A DNA stretch of 64,000 nucleotides from Methylobacterium sp. J-077. GTDB taxonomy: Bacteria; Pseudomonadota; Alphaproteobacteria; Rhizobiales; Beijerinckiaceae. The stretch covers positions 87,149-151,148 of the forward strand of contig NZ_JAKSYJ010000078.1 of assembly GCF_022829365.1 (NCBI RefSeq), in the 5' to 3' direction. A model generated the notes under the pieces. It was not told the DNA's origin. It ran no database searches and saw only the letters and a program-made list of their open reading frames with translations. Below are positions 16,342 to 26,868 of the stretch, one piece after another. The position numbers and the translations under genes were made by a program. Position 1 is the first letter of the stretch, and each line of letters opens with the position of its first letter.

Positions 16342-17169
16342 GTGTTCTTCACGCTCTCGAAGGTGATCTACTTCCTGATCACCCCGTCGAACTTCTTCAT
16401 CTTCTCGGCACTGGCCGGGCTGCTGTTGCTGGCCGCGACGCGCCTGCGCCGCCTCGGTTTCGGGCTGGCCGGTTTCGGCCTGCTCGGGCTTGCGCTCGGC
16501 GGCTTGGCGCCCGTGTCGGAGATCGCCCTGCTGCCCCTGGAGCAGCGCTTCGAGCCCTACCCGACAGACGGGCCGGCCCCGGTGGGGATCATCGTGCTCG
16601 GCGGCGGCATCGAGGCTGGTTTGTCCGAGTCACGCGATCAGGTCATTGTCAACGATGCCGGCGAGCGGCCGATCTATTTCGCCGACCTGGCCAGACGTTT
16701 CCCCAAGGCCCGGTTGGTCTTCTCGGGCGGAAGCGGCTTCGTCGGCGGCGGCATCGCGGAGGCCGACATCGTCAGCCGCCAAGCCGACGTCATCGGTCTG
16801 CCGCGAACGCGGCTGATCCTGGAGAACCGCTCCCGCAACACCTACGAGAATGCGCTCTTCTCGGCCGCCCTGGTCCAGCCGAAGCCGGGCGAGCGCTGGC
16901 TGCTGGTCACATCCGCCTGGCACATGCCCCGGGCAGTCGGATGCTTCCGGCAGGCCGGCTTCACGGTCGATGCTTACCCTGTCGATTACCGGACCCGCGG
17001 CTGGGGCGACATCGCACGGTTCCACGGCTTCGCCTCCGACGGGCTGCTGCAGCTCGATCTGGCCGTGAAGGAATGGATCGGCCTCGTGGCCTACCGGCTC
17101 GCCGGCTACACGCCGGATTGGCTGCCTGGGCCCGAGCCGGCGGCCTCACCCGGCAGCGCCAGCCGGTAG
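16342..17169 (+). CDS. YdcF/ElyC-like DUF218 membrane protein
   Basis: A 275-residue protein with two N-terminal membrane helices (about 10-32 and 38-58) and a DUF218 domain. Signature parts are VGIIVLGGGIEAG, LVFSGGSG, EADIVSRQA, NTYENALFSA and VTSAWHMPRAV. E. coli ElyC of this family affects envelope peptidoglycan precursor metabolism. The start is GTG 3 nt after the RraA-like stop. Its last 64 nt overlap the convergent DUF3253 gene. Confidence 0.87.
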   Translation: MFFTLSKVIYFLITPSNFFIFSALAGLLLLAATRLRRLGFGLAGFGLLGLALGGLAPVSEIALLPLEQRFEPYPTDGPAPVGIIVLGGGIEAGLSESRDQVIVNDAGERPIYFADLARRFPKARLVFSGGSGFVGGGIAEADIVSRQADVIGLPRTRLILENRSRNTYENALFSAALVQPKPGERWLLVTSAWHMPRAVGCFRQAGFTVDAYPVDYRTRGWGDIARFHGFASDGLLQLDLAVKEWIGLVAYRLAGYTPDWLPGPEPAASPGSASR

Positions 17170-17414
17170 ATCCCGCGGAAATCGTCCGGGTCGACCGGCT
17201 TGCCCTTGCGCAGGATCGCGACCCGGCCGGCATGGGCGAGCCGCACCGCGACCCGCCGCACCGGCTGCATCAGAGGTCCCCATCCATCCGGATGCGGGCC
17301 GCCCAAAGCGCGGGCGACCTCGGACGGGCAGATGGTCTTGCCGGCCCCGCGCTCGGCCACGAGGCCCAGCAGGGTCTCCTCGATCGCCGCCTCGTCCGCC
17401 TTGTTCGTGGTCAT
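17106..17414 (-). CDS. DUF3253 family protein
   Basis: A 102-residue protein matching DUF3253, a small winged-helix-like domain: ETLLGLVAERGAGKTICPSEVARAL, GWGPLMQPVR, LAHAGRVAILRKGKPVDP and FRGIYRL. The fold suggests nucleic-acid binding, but no role is known. It starts with a 4-nt overlap on the DUF599 gene stop (ATGA type), so the two are translated together. Its 3' end runs 64 nt into the convergent YdcF-like gene. Confidence 0.85.
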   Translation of the reverse strand: MTTNKADEAAIEETLLGLVAERGAGKTICPSEVARALGGPHPDGWGPLMQPVRRVAVRLAHAGRVAILRKGKPVDPDDFRGIYRLALPGEAAGSGPGSQSGV

Positions 17415-18172
17415 GTCCGTGCCTCCTCGGCGGGGGCCAGGAGCGGACCCTCGTGCGGCCCTTCACCGGCCTCCAGCAGCGCCTTGCGGATCTCCGAGGC
17501 GAACTGTCGACGCCACATGATGACGACGACGGCCGTTGTCGAGGCGATCAGCACATACGGGCTGATGAACCAGCCGAGATAGGCGAGCGCGAAGAAGAAC
17601 GCCCGCTGCCCGCGGGCGAAGTGCCGGCCGGCACTCACGTTCATCGCCGCGACCCGGCGGACGGCGCGCAGCATCTCCGTTTCGCTCGCGCCCGAGCCCT
17701 TCGGCGGCACGGCGCCGAGCAGGATCGCCGCGTAATTGAACAGTCGGTAAGACCAGGCGAATTTGAAGAAGGCGTAGACGAACACCAGAGCCAGACCGGC
17801 GACCTTCAGCTCCCAGGTGGTGCGGTTCACAACGGTCCCGAACGGCAGCGTCGCGAACAGGTTGAGCACGTCGTCGCCGGAGCGCGACAGGGTCAGCACC
17901 GATCCGAGCGCGATCAGCGAGGTGGAGGCGAAGAAGGCGGTCCCGTTCTGCAGCGAGGCGTTGATCTGCGTGTCGACCACCCGGTTGTCGCGGCCGATGA
18001 CCTGCCGGGCCCAGTTGGAGCGGTGGACGTTCATGATCTGGCTGAGGGAAACCATCCGTCCGCGCAGGCGACCCACCGAGAGGCCGTACGCCACCCAGGC
18101 CAGGATAAAATACGCCAGCGCCCCGATATCGAGGGGCGAGAAGGCGGCGCTGCCTGTGGTCAGGTCGGTCAT
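17411..18172 (-). CDS. DUF599 family membrane protein
   Basis: A 253-residue polytopic protein of the DUF599 family, with a first helix near 14-30, the soluble segment MVSLSQIMNVHRSNWARQV, then helices near 78-98, 112-140 and 195-225. Family members are conserved in proteobacteria and have no known function. The ATG at 18172 is chosen over upstream frames because the hydrophobic core starts soon after. It is the first gene of a pair with DUF3253. Confidence 0.82.
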   Translation of the reverse strand: MTDLTTGSAAFSPLDIGALAYFILAWVAYGLSVGRLRGRMVSLSQIMNVHRSNWARQVIGRDNRVVDTQINASLQNGTAFFASTSLIALGSVLTLSRSGDDVLNLFATLPFGTVVNRTTWELKVAGLALVFVYAFFKFAWSYRLFNYAAILLGAVPPKGSGASETEMLRAVRRVAAMNVSAGRHFARGQRAFFFALAYLGWFISPYVLIASTTAVVVIMWRRQFASEIRKALLEAGEGPHEGPLLAPAEEART

Positions 18173-18276
18173 GATCTCGGGAGCGGCCAGCGGCGGGAAG
18201 CGGCCCGTGGGCCTTACCAGTCCTGCCCTCGCGACAGAACCCGCCCGAATTGTCTTCCGGTAACGGTCCGACGGGA

Positions 18277-18561
18277 TCAGCCCCGCAGGATTTCGAAGCG
18301 GTCCGATGCCGGCGGATCGCCGCCCTCCTGCACGGTGACGTCGGAAACACGGGCGCCGGGCGGGCCCGACCAGCACTGGGCCACGACCTGATCGACGGCC
18401 TCCGGCGGCCCGCTGAACACGGCCTCGACGGAGCCGTCGTCACGGTTGCGCACGAAGCCCGACAGGCCGCGGGAGCGCGCCTCGGCTTGGGTCCAGGCCC
18501 GGTAGGACACGCCCTGGACGCGCCCCTTGACGATCACGGAAACGGTGCGCGTCGCGCTCAT
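18277..18561 (-). CDS. Acylphosphatase
   Basis: A 94-residue acylphosphatase, which hydrolyses carboxyl-phosphate bonds such as acetyl phosphate. The conserved loop KGRVQGVSYR provides the catalytic Arg, and GFVRNRDDGSVE supplies the catalytic Asn. The ATG at 18561 starts just before the first beta strand, as in the family; the upstream extension to 18624 is not conserved in character. It is transcribed after focA with about 70 nt between them. Confidence 0.93.
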   Translation of the reverse strand: MSATRTVSVIVKGRVQGVSYRAWTQAEARSRGLSGFVRNRDDGSVEAVFSGPPEAVDQVVAQCWSGPPGARVSDVTVQEGGDPPASDRFEILRG

Positions 18562-18627
18562 CGGATCGGCACCGCCTCGAAACAGGCCCGCGCCGAGGCG
18601 CGGGCCGTCAAGCCTCACTCGCAAGCC

Positions 18628-19476
18628 TCACTCGGCCGCCATCGGGCGACGGACACCGGCGCCCACGGGGGCCGAGCGCGTCTGGCCGGTGCGGACGTGG
18701 GTCGAGTAGAGCATCAGGCCGGTGAAGGCGAGGCCGCCGACGATGTTGCCGAGCAGTGTCGGGATCTCGTTCCACAGCAGGTAATCCATGACGGTCAGGT
18801 GGCCGCCCATCAGGATCGCCGACGGGAACAGGAACATGTTCACGACCGAGTGCTCGAAGGTCATGAAGAAGAACACCGTGATCGGCATCCACATGGCGAT
18901 CACCTTGCCAGGCACCGAGGTGGACAGCATCGCGCCGATGACGCCGGTGGAGACCATCCAGTTGCACATCATGGCGCGCACGAAGAGGGTGAGCATGCCG
19001 GCGGCGCCGTACTTCTCGTAGCCGAGGGTGCGCGCCTCGCCGATGCCGGCGATCGCCTTGCCGACCGCGTTCGGCTCGGTAGCGAAGCCGAAGGTGAAGA
19101 CGATCGCCATCATCAAGGCGGTGGTGAGCGCGCCGGCGAAGTTGCCGAAGAACACCAGCGCCCAGTTGCGGGCGACACCGGCCACGGTGACGCCCGGGCG
19201 CTTGTCGATCAGGGCGAGCGGCGTGAGCACGCAGACGCCGGTGAACAGGTCGTAGCCCAGCAGGTACAGCATCGAGAAGCCGACCGGGAACAGCAGCGCC
19301 CCGACCAGCGGCTGGCCGGTGGTCTGGTTGATGGTCACCGCGAAGGCGGCGGCCAGCGCCAGGATCGCGCCGGCCATATAGGCCCGGATGAAGGTGTCTT
19401 TGGTGGCCATGAAGACCTTCGATTCACCGGCATCGACGGCCTTCTTCACGAAATCGGCGGGCGCCAGATAGGACAT
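18628..19476 (-). CDS. focA: Formate/nitrite transporter (FNT family)
   Basis: A 282-residue channel with six membrane segments. Family signatures are GYDLFTGVC, NFAGAL, the amphipathic loop near MVSTGVI, and the central His in FMTFEHSVVNMFLFP. FNT channels conduct formate, nitrite or related monovalent anions. Formate is the likely cargo in a methylotroph, but this is inference. A strong GGAGAGG lies 6 nt before the ATG. Upstream sequence 19477-19619 is free for its promoter. Confidence 0.9.
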   Translation of the reverse strand: MSYLAPADFVKKAVDAGESKVFMATKDTFIRAYMAGAILALAAAFAVTINQTTGQPLVGALLFPVGFSMLYLLGYDLFTGVCVLTPLALIDKRPGVTVAGVARNWALVFFGNFAGALTTALMMAIVFTFGFATEPNAVGKAIAGIGEARTLGYEKYGAAGMLTLFVRAMMCNWMVSTGVIGAMLSTSVPGKVIAMWMPITVFFFMTFEHSVVNMFLFPSAILMGGHLTVMDYLLWNEIPTLLGNIVGGLAFTGLMLYSTHVRTGQTRSAPVGAGVRRPMAAE

Positions 19477-19619
19477 GCGAACCTCTCCCCGCACGCGGCC
19501 GCCGATCGCCGTTGACCGAAGGGCACGCTGCGCAATCACGACAGCTGGCCGGGGCTCATGGTGTTGGTGTCGCCCCGGTCGATCGCGAGCAAGCAGGTTG
19601 CGTACCAGTTGCCGGCGGT

Positions 19620-20051
19620 TCAGGCGGGCGGGCCGCGCATCCAACGACCGATTTCGCGGATATAGGCGGGTGGTAGTTGGACGGCGTGCGCGGCCGCCAC
19701 CACGGCGTCGAGGTAGCCCGGCCGCGGCCGGCCAGGCGCTGCGGACCGGCCGAGATAGATCAGGGCGCGCTTGACCCCGCGGGCGGTGGTCACGGGCAGC
19801 GTCGCCTTGGCGTAGAGGCCGCCGGCGACGCCCTCGTAGCGATCCAGCGCCGGTATGTCGTCGAGTGCCAGCTCCCACAGGACGCCGTGGACGGCGCGGG
19901 CGGGATCCCGCACCACCGAGGCATAGCCCTCGCGCATGATGATGAACCGGTGCCCCGGCAGCCGCCCACCGCCGATCAGCCGCGAGACCGGGCAGCGCAG
20001 CGCCATCGCGGCGGCATCCATGTTCGCGCCGTAGGCGAAGTAGAGGGGCAT
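19620..20051 (-). CDS. Gamma-glutamylcyclotransferase-like protein
   Basis: A 143-residue GGCT fold protein. The N-terminal YFAYGANM binds the gamma-glutamyl substrate and E73 in RYEGV is the expected catalytic acid. A C-terminal GYLDAVVAAAHAVQLPP segment matches bacterial members. It may act on gamma-glutamyl dipeptides or related amides. The exact substrate is not deducible. It stands alone between focA and the small membrane genes. Confidence 0.85.
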   Translation of the reverse strand: MPLYFAYGANMDAAAMALRCPVSRLIGGGRLPGHRFIIMREGYASVVRDPARAVHGVLWELALDDIPALDRYEGVAGGLYAKATLPVTTARGVKRALIYLGRSAAPGRPRPGYLDAVVAAAHAVQLPPAYIREIGRWMRGPPA

Positions 20052-20081
20052 GCAGCTACAATTAGCGGCCGCGCCGGTGAC

Positions 20082-20204
20082 TCACTTCCCGGAATTGCGC
20101 TCGTCGCGCTGAATGGACCATTCGTTTGCACGCATCGCCGCGTAGGCGACGATGATGGCCACCGCCGGGATCACGAATGTGACGAAAAGCCAGTCGGCGC
20201 TCAT
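20082..20204 (-). CDS. Tiny membrane protein, 40 residues
   Basis: The frame MSADWLFVTFVIPAVAIIVAYAAM has a single membrane helix (about residues 5-24) and a charged C-terminal tail ending RDERNSGK. Its ATG overlaps the stop of the preceding 76-residue membrane protein (ATGA), which strongly suggests real, coupled translation. The pair lies directly downstream of pccA on the same strand. Function unknown. Confidence 0.6.
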   Translation of the reverse strand: MSADWLFVTFVIPAVAIIVAYAAMRANEWSIQRDERNSGK

Positions 20205-20431
20205 GGCTTGATCCCCCGCAGAATCTGCCTCACCGTCCAATGTAGTACGAAACCGGTGCAAAGCCAGGCGAAGGCGAAGACTACGTTCTCAACGCGCTGG
20301 ATAACGCCCGCTGGCCCACCGAAGCTCACTGCGACCACCGGCGTCACAAAGCCGATCACGACGAAGGAGACCGCCACGTTGTTGATGGCGGTCGCCAACA
20401 GCTTCGTCTGCTCGTTGGATGCGGCAGTCAT
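20201..20431 (-). CDS. Small two-helix membrane protein behind pccA
   Basis: A 76-residue protein, MTAASNEQTKLLATAINN at the N-terminus, with hydrophobic segments at about 19-39 and 48-66 and a basic tail. It starts 24 nt after the pccA stop on the same strand and overlaps the next tiny membrane gene by 4 nt. The two look like a small membrane module in the pccA transcript. No family is recognised. Confidence 0.6.
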   Translation of the reverse strand: MTAASNEQTKLLATAINNVAVSFVVIGFVTPVVAVSFGGPAGVIQRVENVVFAFAWLCTGFVLHWTVRQILRGIKP

Positions 20432-20455
20432 GACGACGCGGGGGCGAAAGAACCT

Positions 20456-22459
<2,004 letters not shown>

Positions 22460-22559
22460 CGCTGGCGCATCGCTTTCGAGATCGCCGGATTGCACACCGG
22501 CTTGACTGTCCCGATAGATCAGTTGCGCCGAAGACGGAAGCTGCGCGTTGGTCTGAGGG

Positions 22560-23000
22560 TCAAGCCGCCAACGCGAAGGTGATGCGCGGAGCCGGGTTCG
22601 CCTCGCGGGTCCAGCGGTTGGCATCCAGCGCGAAGGCCATCAGGGCCTCGGCGCTGCCCTGCGCCTCGCGAACGATCTCCATGGCGATCCGGGCGCCGAC
22701 CGGGCTCGGGCCGTCGCGGCCGGTGAGCGAGCCGGCGAGCCAGGCGGCGACCTCGCGGTCGATATAGCCGGTCGGGCGCAGGCCCCACACGGCGAAGTCG
22801 ACCACCGACGCGACCAGGAAGTCCGCGAAGGCGTCGGAGGCGATCACCGCCCGCTCCAGGGCGATCAGCATGTCGGCCTCGTCGCGGCTCATGATCCCCT
22901 CCGGCAGGACCTCGCGCTTGAGGACCAGGAGGTCCTCGTCGCTGATCGTGCCGGTGGAAACGGCATGGTTGCAGAACTGTTGAACGGAGATCATGGTCAT
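22560..23000 (-). CDS. Conserved hypothetical protein
   Basis: A 146-residue protein starting MTMISVQQFCNHAV. The sequence is acidic and helical, with SRDEADMLIALERAVIASD near residue 38 and a WLAGSLTG motif near 90; no signal peptide or membrane helix. GGAGGAG stands 9 nt before the ATG. It lies 100 nt upstream of pccA on the same strand. No domain is recognised; tellurite-resistance-like helical folds have a similar look, but I would not claim this. Confidence 0.65.
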   Translation of the reverse strand: MTMISVQQFCNHAVSTGTISDEDLLVLKREVLPEGIMSRDEADMLIALERAVIASDAFADFLVASVVDFAVWGLRPTGYIDREVAAWLAGSLTGRDGPSPVGARIAMEIVREAQGSAEALMAFALDANRWTREANPAPRITFALAA

Positions 23001-23162
23001 GGCTGCCTGCTCCTCCGACCTTTGCTGTGGTCGGTGCTTGTCCCGGTGTGATGTGAACTTACGGGACGGCACCCCTGCCGGAAGTTAACGGCAAGATCTG
23101 AACGGAAGTTCAGGTAAACACGGACCGAGCAAGCAGGCTTATTGGGACGTTGACCCTTTGCG

Positions 23163-23741
23163 TTACCGGACGATGACCGTGGCCCCCACGGGCACGCGGT
23201 TGAACAGGTCCACCACGTCGATGTTGCGCATGCGGATGCAGCCCGAGGAGACCGCTCGCCCGATCTTCTCCGGCTCGTTGGTGCCGTGGATCCGGTAGAG
23301 CGTGTCCTTGCCGTGATCCGACAGGTAGAGGGCGCGGGCGCCGAGCGGGTTCATCGGGCCGCCCTGCATCGCGTGGACGTGCGGCCAGCGCTTGATCATC
23401 TCGGCCGGCGGATTCCAGGCCGGCCATTCCGCCTTGCGGTCGACCGTGGCGGTGCCGGTCCAGCCATAGGCCTCGTCGCCCACCGACACGCCGTAGCGGA
23501 TCGCCTTGCCGTCCGGCAGGACGAGGTAGAGCTGGCGCTCCTTGGTCTCCACGACGATCGTGCCCGGGGGCTGCCCGGTCGGATCGCTGACCTGATAGCG
23601 GGCGAAGAGCGGGTCGAGCTCGGCCTCGGGGACGAGCGCCATGAACTCCGTATCGCGGGCCGAGACTTTCGGGTCCGGCACGGCTTTGAAGGTGCAGCCC
23701 GCGAGCAGCATGGCGCAAGCGATGAACGGAATGGTGCGCAT
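23163..23741 (-). CDS. L,D-transpeptidase lipoprotein (YkuD domain)
   Basis: A 192-residue lipoprotein with lipobox LLAGC (lipidated C16) and a YkuD catalytic domain from about 60. The active site is H152 in IHGTNEP and C168 in SSGCIRM. Such enzymes form 3-3 peptidoglycan cross-links or anchor proteins to the wall. The usual Rhizobiales architecture is matched, including the AMQGGPMNPLGARALYL segment. Single gene, no partner visible. Confidence 0.92.
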   Translation of the reverse strand: MRTIPFIACAMLLAGCTFKAVPDPKVSARDTEFMALVPEAELDPLFARYQVSDPTGQPPGTIVVETKERQLYLVLPDGKAIRYGVSVGDEAYGWTGTATVDRKAEWPAWNPPAEMIKRWPHVHAMQGGPMNPLGARALYLSDHGKDTLYRIHGTNEPEKIGRAVSSGCIRMRNIDVVDLFNRVPVGATVIVR

Positions 23742-23923
23742 GCGGCTTTCCTCGGACAGCTTCCGGAGCTCGGGCGTACCGCCCGGTCGAGTCTCGTCCC
23801 GCGGAAGATTTGATCAACTATAACCAGGGCGGGCACCCCGCCGTAGTCCGCGCGTTCCGCCCATGGCACATTGCCGGCTCCTGTTGCAGGCGCGCGACAG
23901 GACCGCATCCGGGAGCGACCGTC

Positions 23924-24853
23924 GTGACCACCCTCTACGTGAGCCATCCCGCGAGTTTCGACCACGAAGTGCCGGAGGGGCATCCGGAGCGGCCGGCGCG
24001 GATGCGGGCGATCGAGCGCGCCCTGGAAGACGAGCGCTTCGTGGGTCTGGTGCGGGTGGCGGCGCCGCGTGCGGATGTCGAGGTCGCCACGCTGGCGCAT
24101 CCCCGGGACTACGTCGACGCGCTGGTCGCCGCCGTGCCGGAGCACGGGATGGTCGGGATCGATGCCGACACGATCCTGTCTCCCGGCAGCCTGGAAGCGA
24201 CTCTGAGGGCGATCGGGGGGGCGACCCACGCCCTCGACGCGGTCATGGCCGGCGAGTGCCGCAACGCCTTCGTGGCGATGCGCCCGCCCGGCCACCACGC
24301 CGAGCGGACCCGGTCCATGGGCTTCTGCCTGTTCAACCACGCCGCCATCGCGGCCCGCTATGCGCGGGAGAAGCACGGCGCCGAGCGGGTCGCCCTGGTC
24401 GATTGGGACGTCCATCATGGCAACGGCAGCCAGGACATCTTCTGGGACGATGCGAGCGTGCTCTATTGCTCCACGCACCAGATGCCGCTGTTCCCGGGCA
24501 GCGGCGCCGCCTCGGAGCGCGGCGAGAAGGACACGATCGTCAACGTGCCGCTGCGGCCCAACGACGACGGCGAGGTCTTTCGCGAGGCGTTCGAGGCCGG
24601 CATCCTGTCACGGCTGGAAACGTTTCGGCCCGACGTGATCGTGATCTCGGCGGGATTCGACGCCCACCGCCTCGACCCTCTGGCGAATCTCCGGCTGGAA
24701 GCGGAGGATTTCGGCTGGGCGACCCGCAAGCTGATGGATCTGGCCGAGCGCTGCGCCGGCGGCCGGATCGTCTCGGTGCTGGAGGGCGGCTACAGCCTGG
24801 AGGGGCTTTCCAAATCCGTCTCCGCCCATGTGGACGCACTGATGGGGCGGTGA
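23924..24853 (+). CDS. Histone-deacetylase-family amidohydrolase
   Basis: A 309-residue class II HDAC-like enzyme (AcuC/acetylpolyamine amidohydrolase group). Active-site motifs are RPPGHHAE (H124/H125), the zinc ligands D162 and H164 in DWDVHHGNG, D246 in GFDAH, and LEGGYS carrying the tyrosine. Substrates in bacteria include acetylated polyamines and acetyl-lysine proteins; none can be chosen here. The GTG at 23924 follows GGGAG by about 8 nt and begins at the conserved strand, so the upstream extension to 23810 is rejected. Confidence 0.9.
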   Translation: MTTLYVSHPASFDHEVPEGHPERPARMRAIERALEDERFVGLVRVAAPRADVEVATLAHPRDYVDALVAAVPEHGMVGIDADTILSPGSLEATLRAIGGATHALDAVMAGECRNAFVAMRPPGHHAERTRSMGFCLFNHAAIAARYAREKHGAERVALVDWDVHHGNGSQDIFWDDASVLYCSTHQMPLFPGSGAASERGEKDTIVNVPLRPNDDGEVFREAFEAGILSRLETFRPDVIVISAGFDAHRLDPLANLRLEAEDFGWATRKLMDLAERCAGGRIVSVLEGGYSLEGLSKSVSAHVDALMGR

Positions 24854-25013
24854 CGGCGCGCGTTCGATTTGGTTTGCAGACGCCGCGATCCGCGGCATGA
24901 TCGGCCGACTCGGGAACGATCGGACTCATGCTGTCGTCAAAGCGCCTCGCCCCGCCTGGGCCGATGCTTGTCGGTGAACGGGCGGCCCCATCGGCCCGTT
25001 CGGAGAGCGATCG

Positions 25014-25631
25014 ATGACCCTCACCGGTTTCCTGACCTACGCGCTGGCGCTTGGCGTTGCCGCCGCCGTACCCGGCCCCGGCGTGGTCGCCCTGGTCGCC
25101 CGGGCGCTCAGCTCGGGTTTCCGGGCTGCCATGGCGTTTTCCGTGGGGTTGATCCTGGGCGATCTGACCTTCCTGTCCGCGGCGGTGTTCGGCTTGGCCC
25201 TGATCGCGGAGACGCTGGGCGAGGTTTTTCTGGTCGTCCGGCTCTGCGCCGGCCTGTATCTCGCCTATCTGGCGGTCCGGCTCTGGCGCTCGGCCGGGCA
25301 GACCGACCGGATCGAGGACGGCCCGGCCGACCGCTCGCTCGCGAGCTTCGTGGCCGGGATCACCATCACCCTGGCCAACCCCAAGACGATCGTCTTCTAT
25401 CTTGCCGTGCTGCCCACGCTCGTCGACCTCCGCGCCGTGACGGCTGGCGACTACGCCACCCTCGTCGGCCTCACCGCCTCGGTGCTCGTGATGGTGATGA
25501 CGGCTTATGCCGCCCTGGCGTCGCGGGCACGGGATTCGCTGCGGAAACCCGTCTTCCGTGCCCGGCTGAACCGGAGCGCGGCCGCCATCATGGCCGGCGC
25601 CGCGGTCTGGACCGTCGCGCGCCGGGCCTGA
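25014..25631 (+). CDS. LysE-family translocator
   Basis: A 205-residue membrane exporter of the LysE/RhtB type with about six helices. The N-terminal PGPG (near 21) and central NPK (near 124) are diagnostic. These proteins export amino acids or homoserine-type compounds. CGGAG precedes the ATG by 8 nt. The 160-nt gap before it holds its promoter. It ends 4 nt before the convergent ribBA gene. Confidence 0.9.
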   Translation: MTLTGFLTYALALGVAAAVPGPGVVALVARALSSGFRAAMAFSVGLILGDLTFLSAAVFGLALIAETLGEVFLVVRLCAGLYLAYLAVRLWRSAGQTDRIEDGPADRSLASFVAGITITLANPKTIVFYLAVLPTLVDLRAVTAGDYATLVGLTASVLVMVMTAYAALASRARDSLRKPVFRARLNRSAAAIMAGAAVWTVARRA

Positions 25632-25635
25632 GGGT

Positions 25636-26712
25636 TCAGCCCTCCAGCGGCTCATCACCCAGAAGTTCGATGCCGAAGCCCGACAGGCCGACATAGGAGC
25701 GGGCCGAAGTAGCGAGGTTGCGGATCGAGACCACGCCGAGATCGCGCAGGATCTGGGCGCCGAGGCCAACCTCGCGCCACTGGCGGGCGCGCTGGGCCTC
25801 CGTGCCCTCCTCGGTGACGCTCTTCATCGGGACGCCCGCGGTGCCGTCGCGCAGGTAGACCAGCACCCCGCGGCCCGCAGAGGCGAAGCGCTTGAGCACC
25901 GCGTCGATCTGCTTGCCGCCGCCGATCACGTCGGCGGCGACGTTGGAGCGGTGCAGCCGCACCAGAACGTCCCGGCCGTCGCCGATCTCGCCCATCACGA
26001 AGGCGAATTGCTGGATCGTCTCGAACGGGGTCGAGAACGCGTAGGCGGTTACCTCGCCGTGGCTGGACTGGACGGTGAAATGCCCGACCCGCTCGACCAG
26101 CCGGTCGCGGGCTTGGCGATAGGCGATCAGGTCGGCCACCGAGACGCGCTTCAGCCCGTGCGTCTCCGAGAAGGCCTCGATCTGCGGCCCCTTCATCACG
26201 GTGCCGTCGTCGTTGGCAAGTTCGCAGATCACGCCGACCGGCGGCAGCTCGGCGAGCTTGCACAGGTCGACCGCGGCCTCGGTATGGCCCGAGCGCATCA
26301 GCACGCCGCCGTTGCGGGCGATCAGCGGGAAGACGTGGCCGGGGCGCACGAAATCGCCGGCGCCCATGTTGCCGTTGGCGAGCGCTCGCACCGTGTTGCA
26401 GCGCTGCTCCGCGGAGATGCCGGTTGTCAGCCCGTGCTTCACGTCGACCGTGACCGTGAAGGCGGTGCCGAGCGGCGCATCGTTCGAGGCCACCATCGGG
26501 TCGAGGTGCAGCCGCCGCGCCTCGTCCTGTGTGATCGGCGCGCAGACGATGCCGCAGGTGTTGCGGATGATGAACGCCATCTTCTCCGGCGTGCAGAGCG
26601 ACGCGGCGACGACGAGGTCGCCCTCGTTCTCGCGATCGTCGTCGTCGGTGACGACCACGATCTCGCCGCGGGCGAAGGCCGCGATGGCCTCTGTGACGGT
26701 GCAATGGGGCAC
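25636..26712 (-). CDS. ribB: RibBA: DHBP synthase with degenerate GTP cyclohydrolase II domain
   Basis: A 358-residue protein. Residues 1-200 are 3,4-dihydroxy-2-butanone-4-phosphate synthase (DDDDRENEGDLV at 23-34, later SGHTEAAVDL), which makes the four-carbon riboflavin precursor. The rest aligns with GTP cyclohydrolase II but lacks its zinc cysteines: the region RLHRSNVAADVIGGG has no C-x10-C-x-C. It is therefore probably a RibBX-type protein with only the DHBP activity. GTG start. A strong hairpin separates it from aroC upstream. Confidence 0.88.
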   Translation of the reverse strand: MPHCTVTEAIAAFARGEIVVVTDDDDRENEGDLVVAASLCTPEKMAFIIRNTCGIVCAPITQDEARRLHLDPMVASNDAPLGTAFTVTVDVKHGLTTGISAEQRCNTVRALANGNMGAGDFVRPGHVFPLIARNGGVLMRSGHTEAAVDLCKLAELPPVGVICELANDDGTVMKGPQIEAFSETHGLKRVSVADLIAYRQARDRLVERVGHFTVQSSHGEVTAYAFSTPFETIQQFAFVMGEIGDGRDVLVRLHRSNVAADVIGGGKQIDAVLKRFASAGRGVLVYLRDGTAGVPMKSVTEEGTEAQRARQWREVGLGAQILRDLGVVSIRNLATSARSYVGLSGFGIELLGDEPLEG

Positions 26713-26765
26713 GGATCGCTCTCTCGTCTCGTGTCTCCCCCCACATGGTGAGGAAAAGACCGGAT

Positions 26766-26802
26766 CGCGCGCGCCGGACAGAAGAGCGGTCCGGCGCGCG
26801 CG
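26766..26802 (-). terminator. 14-bp perfect GC hairpin between aroC and ribB
   Basis: Bases 26766-26779 (cgcgcgcgccggac) are exactly complementary to 26789-26802, with a 9-nt loop. On the minus strand it follows the aroC stop by about 65 nt and is followed by a short pyrimidine tract (gtcttttcc). It should end aroC transcription, or act in the ribB leader. It is not an FMN riboswitch; the conserved RFN sequences are absent. Confidence 0.7.
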
Positions 26803-26868
26803 AGCCTGTGAAAAGTCCGGGTTCGGAGCTTAGCCGATCGCGGCGCGATCGAGCACGGCTCCGATGGG

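Noticed and set aside
18250..19515. 421-codon plus-strand frame over acylphosphatase and focA
   Set aside because: Shadow of two recognised genes; composition rich in His, Arg and Gly with no domain.
26713..26868. FMN riboswitch before ribB
   Set aside because: Riboflavin context prompted a search, but the conserved RFN sequences are absent; only a 14-bp hairpin is found.
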